The translations under genes were made by a program, and so were the position numbers. This document shows, piece after piece, positions 1 through 10,950 of a stretch of 46,027 bases of DNA. Where the stretch lies: NCBI GenBank assembly GCA_015039365.1, contig WION01000419.1, positions 1 through 46,027 of the forward strand, written 5' to 3'. The notes beneath the pieces are model-generated. The model was not told the DNA's origin. It did no database searches and worked only from the letters and a program-made list of their open reading frames with translations. The number at the start of each line of letters is the position of its first letter. The stretch's first letter is position 1. This DNA comes from Amanita rubescens. Taxonomy: Eukaryota; Basidiomycota; Agaricomycetes; Agaricales; Amanitaceae.

Positions 1-479
1 CTACATGCTAGAATAACTGTGAATAACTCTACCTTTAACAGGAATACATTCGAAGAACACTACGAATAGACGACAGTCGAGGATAAAAATTTGAAGGCCA
101 ATTTCCAGTCAATGGAACCAGAATTACGTTTCCATACCAGGCCCATGACGGAGTGCTCAGATTTGATTTTTATAAGGTGAGAAAGCCGTTGATCTTCGTC
201 AAAAATGATAAAACAGCAGTGTGTTGTGGGCGCATAAAGCGGGATTTGTCTAGGAGTATGTTCTTTCGCGCGATGCCCACTCAATTACACCACTACGATC
301 AATTCTTTCTGAAATGGGCACAACCACGGTTGGTGACAACTGATGCCGAAAAGAAGATCCAAAAAAGTAGTGTTATCAGACTCCTGTAAAATACACGTTA
401 GAAACTCCCATATGAAGCTGTCTCGGTTTCTTTCGCTTCTTCGCCCTCTTCCTTCGCCCCTTTAGAACCGTTTTGAGAG
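1..479. other. No recognisable gene
   Basis: I see no protein motif, RNA gene or repeat that I can name in this stretch. The open frames here are short, overlap on both strands and do not resemble known proteins. It may be flanking sequence of the FEN1-like remnant that follows. Confidence 0.4.
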
Positions 480-770
480 CTACGAGACGCGAAGCACGTC
501 AGAGTTTGCTACTATAGGAAAACCAGACATAAACTCACCACTCCCTTCTTCAACTCTGGTGGTTCCGTCAGACATATACGCCGGCTTGATCCCGTTTTCA
601 ACGATTCTGGTTGCTATGTAGAAGAACCCCATCAGATAACTGATGCTCTCTCCAGCTTCGTTGGTGAGCAACTCACCGTCCTTCTGGCGCACGGCGATGA
701 GGAATTGGTAGATTGACATGGAAGCATCTTCGATTCTTGATGTCATGTTCTTTAATGCAGGCTGGTGCAT
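480..770 (-). pseudogene. FEN1-like flap endonuclease N-terminal fragment (remnant)
   Basis: The minus-strand frame carries the N-terminal XPG-domain signature of flap endonuclease 1: [15 protein letters not shown], a conserved spacer, then [17 protein letters not shown] and SDG. In FEN1 this part binds the 5' flap and contributes metal-binding aspartates for cleavage during lagging-strand synthesis and base-excision repair. Only about 75 residues are recognisable against some 380 in a full enzyme. The catalytic-region match decays after the SDG position (the usual FDGKPP is altered), and the frame ends 31 residues later. No catalytic C-terminal half follows. I read it as a dispersed, decayed exon copy and not as the working gene. 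Homology is seen directly; the pseudogene status is inference. Confidence 0.65.
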
Positions 771-774
771 GCCA

Positions 775-1060
775 AGTGTTCCATTGCGCCGGCGTTGGGA
801 GTCGTTGGTGTCAAGCTTGACGATGATGAGGTCAACGCGATTCGGGAGGCGGTGTGTGCTACAAAAGCGAAGTATTGGACACGAAACCTGAAAAAGGGTT
901 AAAAAAAAAAGCTTGACACCACGAAATTAGACCAGAACTTACACGTTCCCATCCTCCAAGAAAACCTCCAACATCAAGAAGCCAAGCTCTGGCGGTAGCT
1001 TCTCAACGTTGTTGCCGGGCCCTGATATCCAGCTCATCAAGTTTCTACCTGGGCAATTCT
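775..1060 (-). pseudogene. Unidentified exon pair around a well-formed intron
   Basis: On the minus strand an open frame (about 38 codons, ending LEDGNV) runs to a consensus GTAAGT donor. A 55-nt intron at 888-942 with a pyrimidine-rich CAG end follows, and the frame then continues in phase ([11 protein letters not shown]) for about 45 codons to a stop near 729. I do not recognise the protein. The downstream exon overlaps the start of the FEN1-like frame in another reading frame, so at least one of the two is not functional. Supported only by the intron and the continuous frame. Confidence 0.3.
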
Positions 1061-1590
1061 CTAAAGCATGGACGCAATACCTTGCAATCCATCAAGATCT
1101 TTTATCGCGGCCCATCCCGCAGGTGCTTCGAATCGCGCCTCCCTCCGCGAGCCAGGATCAACATATGGAGAGTTTGCAAGTTGTGATCGTGGAAAAGCAA
1201 GTGGGATAATAGGCTTGCTCGTTCGCGAGCGCCTCGGACCCTGCCACGCAAAGCGGTGGCCCACACCTCAAGTTGCGTCACATTTCCCACCCTTATCTCG
1301 GCTAACGCTCGGCCATCGCCGTGATGCCCAGGTTGAACGTGACCTGAAGAACTCAAAAAAAATCTGAGAAGACACGAACCCACATCCTATATCTGGGAAA
1401 ACTTCCGAGCCGGGCTCTGCCCAACTATAGAGAAGGCAGGTGTCAAACGTCTGAAGTTGCCATGCACAGCAGCAGGACTAATGGGAAAAAATGGGGACAG
1501 CATAAATGATGGACGGTGCAGGTGACACGAATGACGGCAACTGATCAGAGCTCTTCCTCACTCTTCACATACGACATAGACAGCATGCAT
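1061..1590. other. Intergenic; start of tectonin duplication unit 1
   Basis: No gene recognised. From about 1360 onward the sequence begins to match the stretch starting near 2940, so the upstream regulatory region of the first tectonin gene lies here. The best-conserved part is 1500-1610, which matches about 3070-3185 and shares ACTGATCAGAG, CATAGACAGC and GCATTGAC blocks. Confidence 0.5.
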
Positions 1591-1630
1591 TGACAAAACA
1601 AATAATGCGCCATTGATGCACCGCTCTGGC

Positions 1631-1637
1631 TATATAA
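1631..1637 (+). promoter_or_regulatory. TATA box of tectonin gene 1
   Basis: TATATAA followed by ACAGG lies about 210 nt upstream of the ATG at 1843. The same block, with the downstream CAGATATCTTTCCCCAGT and TCGCGATCGTGTA elements, is conserved in front of the second copy. Two-copy conservation supports a real core promoter with a long 5' leader. Confidence 0.6.
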
Positions 1638-1842
1638 ACAGGTTCAGATATCTTTCCCCAGTCTTCCATCTTACTACTCGCGATCGTGTACAGTGGTACG
1701 TACACAATTCAGCTCATGAGTACCCTGTGCTTACCTTTTTACAAGCAGTTTGTGCTTTATCAGGTACATTTTCTCGACTATTGCTATTCATTCACGGTGC
1801 TGAGGCATCTTCGTTTCACTAAGTTAGTCTAACACCCTCGCA

Positions 1843-2536
1843 ATGACTTGGAAACTTGTTAGTGGTCCCAGCGGTCATTTCTCACGAATTTCCGCCGGAT
1901 CGGTCACCAACGTCTGGGGTGTCAACTCTAGCAGTAACATCTTTCGTTACAGCGGTAATGACACCAACCCCTGGGTTCAGGTCCCTGGTGGCCTAGCTGA
2001 CGTTAGCGCGGCTTCTGATGGGACGGTTTGGGGTGTCAACTCTGCAAACAATATCTTTCGCTATACCTGGGAATCCAATCACTGGATCAAGATTTCCGGT
2101 GGTCTCATACAAGTCTCTGCTGGATCGCGCACCAATGTGTGGGGAGTCAACGCGGCCGGTAACATTTATCGTTACACCGGCGATGACGCCAAGCCCTGGG
2201 TCCAAGTCCCGGGTACTTTAGCCAGTATTAGCGCCGGTGCAGACGGCAGGGTTTGGGGAGTCAACTCTGCTGGTGCCATTTTTCGCTATACCGGGGATGA
2301 AGGAGATCCAAAGCACTGGAAACAAATTCCCGGTAACCTCCTTGAGGTTTCTATTGGGGTGGAAACCAACTGTGTGGGCCGTCAAAAAGGGAGGCAGCAT
2401 CTTCACGTACTCGGGTGATGACGCTAACCCCTGGGTTCGGATCCCTGGTGGTTTATCCACTATTGCTGCGGGTGCCGATGGCGTAGTTTGGGGAGTCAAC
2501 GCGGAGGGCTCTGCTTTCCGTTGGATTCGTGATTAA
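1843..2536 (+). pseudogene. Tectonin-like six-bladed beta-propeller lectin, frameshifted copy 1
   Basis: Six tectonin repeats of about 36 residues are visible, each with a VWGVN core, an (I/V)(F/Y)RY strand and a closing PW(V/I)xVPG. Fungal tectonins (for example Laccaria Tec2) are cytoplasmic six-blade propellers that bind O-methylated glycans on bacteria and nematodes; there is no signal peptide here, which agrees. ATG context (CGCAATGACTTGG) is shared with copy 2. Blades 1-4 and the start of 5 read in one frame from 1843. Near 2371 one extra base (T between AAC and GTGTGG) moves the rest of blade 5 and blade 6 into the next frame, ending at 2536. Unshifted reading stops at 2418 after about 191 residues. 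It could be a pseudogene, a sequencing error or a frameshifted product; paralogue 2 is shifted in the same place. Confidence 0.8.
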
Positions 2537-3225
2537 CCTCCTCACGGACTTTTTCTCGTCTTGTATACAAAGCTTGAAAGTACGACAAGGGGTGTATTAA
2601 AAGCAAATATTAAATGTAGTTACAGGTGGTGTAGTTATGCGCACGATGTAAAAAACATGGCGAACGGTCCACGGCATGATGCATGAACAGACTGAGTTTG
2701 TGAGGTGCAGAGTGGAAATAAGGGTAGGGGAGAGGCCGAAAGGCACTAGTAGACGCACTCATATCGTGCGGAGTTTCACGCGCTCAACACCGTGTAGAAT
2801 TCGTGGGGTGCAGAGACGAGAAGCGGAATGGTGCTGGACACATTTGGCCTTGGTACGGGGTCCGAGATTATCAAGTGCTGCCATTGTGGTTGAGTCGTGA
2901 TCCGTTGTGTAGGGCCGTCATAGCGTATGCGTCAGGGTCATTCCATTTCCAGATAAAAAATCCGGGAAGATACGAACTCAATACTCGAAGCCAGCGCCCA
3001 CATGTAATACAGAAGACAGCGTGCGCAGTAGCAGCACTGATCTGGAATAATGGAGACAGCGTCCATTGACAAAACAAATGATGGACAGTGCGAATGGCGG
3101 CAGCTGATCAGAGTTCTTTCCCACTTCCCACATATGACATAGACAGCGTGCATTGACTCAGACGAAACAAGTAATGGTGACCCAAATGACAACATAACTG
3201 GTTCTCTGCTCACGATATATAAACA

Positions 3226-3233
3226 GAGGCTAC
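3226..3233 (+). promoter_or_regulatory. TATA box of tectonin copy 2
   Basis: TATATAAA followed by CAGAGG, 200 nt upstream of the ATG at 3435. Same architecture and downstream elements as in front of copy 1. Confidence 0.55.
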
Positions 3234-3434
3234 AGATATCTTTCCCCAGTATTCCCTCCTACCACTCGCGATCGTGTAACAGTGGTACGTACACAATTCA
3301 GCTCATGAGCACCCTGCGCTTACCTTTCTACACGTAGTTTGTACTTATCAGGTACATTTTCTCGACTACTATTGCTATTCATTTACGGCGCTGAGGTATC
3401 TTCGTTTCACCGGGTTAGTTTAACACCACTCGCA

Positions 3435-4133
3435 ATGACTTGGAAACATATTCGTGGTCGTTTCACACGAATTTCTGCTGGAATGGCCCACAACGTTTGG
3501 GGTGTTAACTCTAGTGGTCACGTCTATCGTTACACAGGCTGATGACAGCAGCCCCGTGGGTCCGGGTCCCCGGTACCCTAACTGAAATTACCGCGGCTGC
3601 TGATGGCACGGTTTGGGGTATCAACTCTGCAGGCCACATCTATCGTTATACCTGGGGATCCAGCCCGGGTGATCCCGGTCACTGGGTCAGAATTCCCGGT
3701 GCTCTCAAACGAATCTCTGCTGGATCGCGCCTCAATGTGTGGGGAATCAATGCGGCTGGCCACGTTTTTCGTTACACAGGCGATGACGCCCACCCCTGGG
3801 CTCGAATCCCTGGCACTTTAGCCAGCATTGGCGCGGGTGGCGACGGCAGGGTTTGGGGAGTCAACTCTGCTGGTGCCATTTATCGCTATACCGGGGATAG
3901 AGATACAAGAGACTGGAAACGAATCTCCGGTACCCTTCATGAGATCTCTGTTGGGAACGGAAACCAACGTGTGGGGCGTCAACCAGGCCAACAACATCTT
4001 CAAGTACTCAGGCGATGACACTAACCCCTGGGTTCGAATCAGTGGTGGTTTATCCCATATTGCTGCGGGTGCCGATGGCGTGGTTTGGGGGCTCAACCCA
4101 AACGGCTCTGTTTTCCGCTGGATTCCTACATAA
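3435..4133 (+). pseudogene. Tectonin-like lectin, frameshifted copy 2
   Basis: Second six-blade tectonin frame, closely similar to copy 1. The N-terminal blade from 3435 reads 35 codons and meets a TGA at 3540-3542. The next frame restarts with an ATG sharing that A (TGATG), and encodes blades 2-5 in frame. Comparison with copy 1 suggests an extra T at 3540 and an extra G near 3556. A third shift near 3956 (extra A after GTTGGG) puts the last blades in the original frame, ending at 4133. The protein would need two frame corrections to be whole. Family knowledge as for copy 1: cytoplasmic glycan-binding defence lectin. Most likely a decaying duplicate, unless the assembly is wrong. Confidence 0.8.
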
Positions 4134-4479
4134 CCTTCTTACGGACTATTTCTCGTCTTGTATACGCTATATGACCCTTTCCCCCTTTCTGCCATTGCTT
4201 TACTACATGGGCGAGCCGAAGGGCTTACGACTTGCGCGGTAGTTATGATGCAACTTAAGTTACATAAATTGAACACAATCAATACGAACGTGACAATTTC
4301 TTGTATCACGCAAATGAACGCAACTCTATTGGATTTTCTTCGATTCCCCCAACTCGTTGATCGCTTTCTGTACTTTCGGCGCTGTATGTTGCCATATCTG
4401 GCATTCGGATAGAAAATGTTTGATGCCATGTAGTGGTGCTGCCTTGCAGATGAGCTGCGGCCACGCGAAGATTTAGGAT

Positions 4480-6178
4480 AAGCCTTGACGTCTAAGGCGC
4501 ATATATGAGGAGAATAACGATCCAGAAGAAGCACAATCACTCACTGCAAATGAATACGAGGTTATCATCAAGCTGGGGTAAAAAATGAGCAATTTTCCAT
4601 ATGAGAAACCCCTGCTGTAACTCACGGTACAGTTAAGGATCCCAGAGGAGCCGGCGCAGCGAGAATTATCGCCGCAACAGTTATCGCAGAAACTACTACC
4701 CGTTAGTAGACTTGCGCATTGCAACAAACATGGGAACTGACCCATCAAACTATGCAATCAGAACATGTATTTAGTCAAAATGACGGATATATGTGAAGGG
4801 AGGTTCTTACATGAAGTAATGCACAGTCCCATCTCGAAAAAAAGTAGTGAAAAGAGGAGGAATACGCCGAGCAGCATGAGGATTTATCTGGAAAATCGCG
4901 CGCCATCCTCTTACAGACAGGACTGTGCGTATTAGGTTCCACATTGTTAAAAGGAACAGAATAGCTTCAATGCCGTGGTTAGTAAAGAGCGCGCTTCTGC
5001 GAGTAATACGCACTGGACGTGATCAAATCGGGTATCCTATCATCTCATGTGTTCAGCCCCGATATTGGAAGTGAATGAAGTTGCTTACCAGCCGAAAAGG
5101 ACGCCTTGGGTATAAAATGTTGACATGATACAACCAGGCCAGGGGACACCAGGAAGAATGGAAATGACAAATGAGTTGCTGGTTCGTATTGCGGAGTATA
5201 ACACTGCCTGTGTTTTCTTCAGGCAGTAGTACGACAACAGTAAAAAGACAAACGGTAAATTGGCCTAGACACAGTGTGAGTCCGAGGTTCCGAACAGAGA
5301 ATTCTGTATGACGCACCAGCTAACAGTAAAAGAAGGATTATTAGAACTTCGCAACACGATTAGCACATGAATAATCGCTAAACAGCATTCATTCACCTCC
5401 ATGACTCCTATTATAAAGGGCATGTACTCGTAACATGAGAATTACATTTGAAAGAGTTGAGAAAATGAGGGGACCTCCGCTGTGGACCGTTAACCTGTTA
5501 AGCCCCATATAGTAATACAAGTCACGCACAAGGTAAGCAAGAAAAAATAGTGGCGGCAGCTTCTTAAACCGTCAAGCACGGAGTTACCACCAGGGTCGAA
5601 CCTGACTTACGTCTTCAAGTGCACCATGTTAGACCTCGAGATACGACAAAGCAGTAATCCATACCTGAAGAGAGTTCGACGTTCTTGTTAAGACTACAAA
5701 GACATCTCAGCGGCAATTCCGAAATCACCAAGCGACCGACCAAAAACCGTAAATCTATATTCTACAGTCAGTCGGAGTAAATGAATTGATTGAAATGCAT
5801 AGCTTACGCAAGATTGGCCAGCCCATAATACCGAAGGAATAAGTAAACGATTTTCGGCAAGGACCACTTTGCCCTGCACAACTTTCGAGTTCATTTGCGG
5901 GACAAATTCGAACGATTTTACCTCCATATATACGTAATCTCCAAGTTTCAGTCAAACATGTGTTGGAAAGCGAACCATTGTCAGCTTACTTCACGTCCCG
6001 AAGTTATAATAATGTCGTAGACCAATACAGTGAATGCGGCCACTGCATTGATTGTATTCAGAGCACGAGGCAAAGAAGAGTTAAGCTGAAGCTCACCAGT
6101 CCCATAATTTGCTGTCCAGGCCAATCGGAGATCGTCAATTAACGCCTCCGACAGAGAGTCGTCTGAGGGAACGCTCAT
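4480..6178 (-). CDS. DUF6533-type multi-pass membrane protein (incomplete or decayed model)
   Basis: Minus-strand exons show hallmarks of the basidiomycete DUF6533 membrane family. Exon 1 (6097-6178) and exon 2 (5990-6042) join over a 54-nt intron to give VAAFTVLVYDIIITSGRE, the first membrane helix. A further exon (5808-5866) reads WSLPKIVYLFLRYYGLANL, typical of the second helix region. Downstream, near 5395-5460, lies LRVHALYNRS, then around 4807-4900 IPPLFTTFFRDGTVHYFM, and near 4620 GILNC, all in the order of the family. Function of the family is unknown; it is predicted to be a seven-helix membrane protein. I could not connect every exon without frame conflicts, and the long intron between exons 2 and 3 is unusual, so the gene may be decayed. 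Family assignment is much firmer than the exon model. Confidence 0.55.
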
Positions 6179-7730
6179 GGTTGAGTCCCACGTTCAAGTC
6201 CGCACTCTTATAGCCAGCATCCCTGATTTGGGCAGAATTCGCAAACAGCATGTCAAGCCTCGGAATGTTCCGAATGCCTACTGTGGATCGCTGTTCCTTG
6301 ATAGGGCACGGGAATGATGAAGCCGTCATCATATTCCGACTCTGTCGAGGAATGCATCGACGGCGCCCACTCACTTCACGAGCTTCATTCAGCGGGTTAA
6401 GCGGGTCTTGCCAGACGCTAAGTTCGGAGACGGGCAAAAATTGGCACTGCCGTATCAAGGAGCGAAGACGTGAAACAGACAAGATTGGCACGGAGTGGTA
6501 GAGGACAGAATTAGACACTATTATACAGCGTTCCGTAACATCACCTGTCGAAACACTTTCAAGGCCCGGCCAGCGATCCCCGCATCCAGGAGCCCGCCAA
6601 GCAGTTTGAACTTTGCGGACTGAGAAAATGAAAGGCAGTGAAAAATGAGTAAGGCTGCCAGTTTTTCATCACGCCTATCAAATCTTGACGACCTGAGGAA
6701 CGCTATATGTACGAGGACATCGGTTCTGGTGTTCCAGAGACCTAAACTAGGTGTAACTCAACTCATCGTCCGACGTCGTCTGTCTTGGAAAAAAGAAACC
6801 TGATTGAAAAACCTGATGCTACGTTTGAGTGTTTCTCTGCAACGCAGAAATGTATGGCCAAAATGGATCGAGAATGAATATTATGAATATATCTAACTCA
6901 AGTCTGTCCCGGTTTAGTGTCGTACTCACCATGTAATTTAACGTATAAAACACATAACAGCCCAAACGGAGAAACCGGGCTCCAGGCGAGTAAATATCAA
7001 TTGTCTTCATTACAGGTTATCTGTAGAACTTGATCCATTAATCGAATTTGCTTCACGGGCGCGATGAGAGTAGAAGATATGAACCTTAAAATGAAAAAGA
7101 CGATCGCCACTAATTCTATGATTGGCCTCCCGACCGCAACTCGACGAGTTCCTTTTTCGAAGAATTGGTTCATAGTGGTGGGAAGCAACTTATCCAGAGC
7201 ATTTGTATGCTATATGTGGCAAACTGTGAAAATGTCTCTTCGGATACGATAAATAAGGGGACCGTCATGAACGCGTAGTCACATACAGCAACAGGCACCG
7301 GCGATCTTCACTACGCATAGCCCTCGGTACCGCTACCCATTGGACATCGACCGATACTCTCACAGGTGGAACGAAGATGACTTTTGGATAAATTTGGAAA
7401 CGTTATACGGGGATCATTATATCAAAACTCCCCATACCATTATGTAAAACACCTGGGATCACTGCATTACCAGGGGAGTTTCAACAAAGATAACGGAAGC
7501 GTCTGTGTCGCGCGACTGGGATTTATCTGGGGTCAACGAAATCACTATCAATGTCCAATAAATGTCTGACCTGTTTCATAAAATCTCTTCGTCATGTTAC
7601 TATTACGTCGCTAGGCAAAATGTATGGGCCATCCGCATTGCGCAAGGTCACCAGTGTCAACATGTTGAGCGTAAGATTCTAAGAATAGTGCAACAAACAA
7701 ACAAACAAATATGTGACATCCGTCACAGTC
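6179..7730. other. No recognised gene
   Basis: Two hydrophobic minus-strand frames (6819-7010 and 6997-7188) flank a plausible donor (GTGAGT) and acceptor (GCGTTGCAG), so a small or decayed membrane-protein gene is possible, but no family is recognisable. A short CAAA run (about 7691-7709) lies immediately before GPN2 and is probably part of its 5' leader. Confidence 0.35.
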
Positions 7731-8925
7731 ATGCCATTTGGCGAAGTCGTCTGTGGATCACCAGGCTCAGGAAAATCGACTTACTGCTATGGAAAACATC
7801 AGCTTTTTAATGTGCTAAATCGACCCATATCTATCGTCAACCTTGACCCGGCCAACGAAAACATACCCTATCCATGTGACATTGACATATCATCGCTGAT
7901 AACGTTGAAGGACGCAACGGACGCACATGGTCTCGGGCCCAACGGCGGAATGTTGTACTGTATGGAGTATTTGGAGGCAAATTTTGATTGGCTGGAGGAG
8001 AAATTGAAGGATTTGGGTCCGGACGCATATGTGTTGTTTGACCTCCCTGGCCAGGTGGAGCTCAGCACAAGTCACGACAGTGTCAAGAATATTATAAATA
8101 AATTGACGAAGATTGGCTTTCGAGTGAGTCGCAGCCCAGCATGTGCTTGAAATTGTCTTGCTGAGTCTCTTGGACACCAGCTTGCCGCCGTGCATCTCTG
8201 CGACGCTCATTACGTTACGGATGCCTCGAAATACGTGTCTGTGCTACTTTTGTCGCTGAGGGCTATGCTCCACCTTGAACTTCCCCATATCAATGTCCTA
8301 TCGAAAGTGGATCTTATCAAGCAGTATGGAGATTTAGGTACGTCAAAACTTGACTTGACTTGATCTTCGGAAGCTAACTTCTTCAGACTTCAATCTGGAA
8401 TATTATACAGAAGTACAAGACCTCTCCTATATTGAAAATGCGCTGTCTGCTTCGCTTCCACCCAAATTCGCCTCGCTCAACATGTCTCTCATCTCTCTTA
8501 TCGAGGATTTCAGCCTAGTCGGCTTTGAAACGTTAGCGGTGGAAGACAAACACTCTATGCTTCATCTGACTCGAGCTATCGACCGCGCAACCGGATATGT
8601 ATTTGTTCCACCTGCAGATGCTACTCAAACTCAGCCATCTGCAGCCAAGGAACCGCCCAAGCCCGCAGTGCTGCGACCAAACGAATATGCGTTGCATTCA
8701 TCTACCATGTCTATCCTCCGTGGGCCACGGAGTGGTATACGGGATGTCCAGGAGAGATGGATAGACGCAAGAGAAGAATGGGATGCGTACGAGCGAAAAG
8801 AATGGAGGAAGGAAGGCGAGATCGCACGCGAGATGGCCAAAGAGGCAGGATTTGCATCATCTACGGCGGAACGTACCACGGTTCACGAAAACGAGAGTTC
8901 GCTCATCGGTATGCGGGACGCCTAA
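7731..8925 (+). CDS. GPN2: GPN-loop GTPase 2 (RNA polymerase assembly factor)
   Basis: Three exons: 7731-8123, 8181-8337, 8387-8925 (362 aa). Introns of 57 and 49 nt have GTGAGT/GTACGT donors and CAG acceptors; the second contains GCTAAC as branch site. The protein has the P-loop GSPGSGKST near residue 10, NLDPANE, the diagnostic GPN motif in [23 protein letters not shown] (Walker B/G3), and SKVDL (G4). GPN GTPases act as dimers in cytoplasmic assembly and nuclear import of RNA polymerases. GPN2 is distinguished from GPN1 and GPN3 by this motif set and the [14 protein letters not shown] segment. The C-terminal 80 residues, rich in charged helix-forming residues, are typical of fungal orthologues. 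An upstream in-frame GTG is not the start; ATG at 7731 matches the conserved N-terminus. Appears intact. Confidence 0.93.
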
Positions 8926-10235
8926 TACCGTTACTCTTGACGATGCCGAGTACAACCAATGCTAGCGCTTCTCTGACCTCTTATCTATAAATTGGTTATG
9001 AGTGCAAGGTTTGAAAGTAGCGATGATACTTTTCAGACTTGCGTTGCCCAGAGGCTCGCCGCAACGTGCAATTTCTAGCGCTTTGGGCAATCTACGGAGG
9101 GTCAGGTTTCATGAAATACTCGTGTATCTTGAGTTGATACTGAGTTGATACTATCCCCCTCCATTCGTCATTACCAGCATTCCTCACCCTGGAGGTACTT
9201 TTCAATTAGCTCATTGACATTCCCTTTTTCCGTCGGCAGTCGCACCGCATACTACAGATGTCTACTTGCTTGAAGTTTTGCATTTACCAAATAGTAGATC
9301 GCGACTAGCACCTGCATTCGTCATTTTCTCGACAAGTCCACAACGTGCATTTGTTCAAAGCGAGGATGGCGGGATTTTTCATCTCCACAGGATAGCCATG
9401 ATGCAAGAATGCGGTCATCAGGAGAGAAGTTCAATAGAAAAGGGTCATGAAGGTAATAACTTTATTTACACGGACAGTTTGATTGGCCGTTAATTGCGTC
9501 TTTTTTAATACTGTCCGCTCATACCCCGTTGTCTAATACTAGGATCAATTGACGATGGATCACGCAATATTGATGATAATCGTGGAGGCGTACTCAATCC
9601 GGCATTGGGATTCGCATTTCAACCAATTGTTCTTTCGTCTTTTTGAAAGCCTCTAAACCTGCGATCAGTGCGCTCTAGCTTGGGTACCCTGGCCGATTGT
9701 CTGCTTCGTAATGCGATGCTAGGTTCTAGGGCGAGTTACATCGAGGAAAGAATACTCTCACACGGGAAGTTGCGGCTCCCATATGACCACCTCTATTTTG
9801 AGATGCATCGCGGCTCGCCTCAGCAAAGTGATATACATTAATATATACATTGCTAGTCCGCCCTGTCTCCAATTAAAACTTACGAAACCACAGCATTTGG
9901 ACTTTTCCCCGGAAGTGAAAAGCACATATCGGGTATTATTAGGCATAAGGTGTTCATAGAAGCAGAAATCCTCAGGTCAGCGACGGTCATTACATTATCA
10001 TGTAGTCGCATAATCTAACCTGAGCAACGTTTGTTTGCCGGGGATGGATGACCGTTACCACGAGACGGATTTAATCCGGTCTGGCAGCTCCCATCACATT
10101 CAACCTTTTACCGTTTGAAGACTTCCTTATCAAATTATCAATCCAGTCACATCATAAAAAAAAGAGAAACAAGCACAGGTAAGGAAAGAATCAAAGAAAA
10201 CCGCAAAAACGGTGAGCAGCACTGAATACGGATGA
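8926..10235. other. No recognised gene
   Basis: Short frames on both strands, none with a recognisable domain or convincing splice pattern. I see no tRNA and no tandem repeat. It separates GPN2 from the duplicated region that begins at about 10236. Confidence 0.35.
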
Positions 10236-10910
10236 CAGAGACAGTACGCGATTATGGCTGGCCAACTGCTTTTGCATAAATAATTTTGTCTGGTTTGTCT
10301 TCTGACGTGCACAGGCTGCCAGCGGCATTAGTCAGCGCAGTCCAGGCCGAATTCGCCGATCACAGAAACTCTAAAAATGCAAGTTCGTTGGTGCCCCTAA
10401 CGCCATTGAACTGGGTAAGATGACCATTCTGCATCGAACGGTCGGCTTAAGAAACCCGATTTTAATATAGAAATCATTACACCACAAGAATCCTTGGCTT
10501 CTTGGCTCACCTTGGCATTCTGTGTGAGCATCTCGCGCGATTTTGAGATCACACGGCGTCATATTAAGCAAGGATGGCAGTTTGAGCATGGAATTGCTCG
10601 TCAATTTTACGGTACGTTCCCAACAGCATTCTGTCAAAAGTCAGTATCATTGATAAGCCAAATGAAGCTAGCCAAGCGACGCACAAAAGACGGTGGATGC
10701 AACCAACATTTCTAGAATGGCTTTAACAGAACCCCCATCACCCATCCTGGTGGTAATTCTACGCACGACCCGACATGTTGGCAGAATAATTTCACGTCAC
10801 CCGTCCATTTGCTTCAACGCATTCGTTTGTTTCGCATAACACCCAAAGTTATAAAGGCGAGCTCTGGAAGGCCAGTATCCTCAGCACTTTGAACACCAGC
10901 GTCAGATGCA
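10236..10910 (+). repeat. Left arm of a long inverted repeat
   Basis: This arm is the imperfect reverse complement of about 12335-13040. Matching blocks in mirrored order: 10236-10300 with 12985-13040 (ATTATGGCTGGCCAACTGC), 10320-10370 with 12890-12935, 10490-10700 with 12560-12780, and 10740-10910 with 12335-12530. In the right arm this DNA is the upstream region of a minus-strand gene; here it is the upstream region without the gene. Related sequence also occurs in direct orientation in the two units at 13.7-14.1 and 16.1-16.5 kb. Confidence 0.75.
10850..10857 (+). promoter_or_regulatory. Orphan core promoter (TATA) with no gene behind it
   Basis: CCAAAGTTATAAAGGCGAGCTC is the same core promoter as that of the five-exon genes at 11725-12328 (minus), 14129-14749 and 16541-17165. 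Homology continues through the 5' leader to about 10905 and then stops, before the position where the start codon should be. The promoter points rightward into the 3' end of the oppositely oriented gene at 11725-12328. Confidence 0.55.
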
Positions 10911-10950
10911 TGATCGAGATAGTAACTGAACACTAACAATGATAGTCAGC

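Larger units (their letters stand above)
1360..2560 (+). repeat. Tandem duplication, unit 1 (promoter plus tectonin gene)
   Basis: This segment is repeated in direct orientation about 1.59 kb downstream (roughly 2940-4160). Promoter (TATA 1631 versus 3226), start codon (1843 versus 3435) and coding region correspond at an almost constant offset. Upstream regions are diverged with small indels, the coding regions less so. The duplication copied a whole transcription unit. Confidence 0.8.
2940..4160 (+). repeat. Tandem duplication, unit 2
   Basis: Direct repeat of 1360-2560. The interval 2560-2940 between the two units holds no gene that I recognise. Unit 2 carries its own TATA box and a second tectonin reading frame with more lesions than unit 1. 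Confidence 0.75.

Noticed and set aside
10494..10715. 73-aa ORF as a gene
   Set aside because: It lies in duplicated upstream DNA; the frame is not conserved in the other copies.
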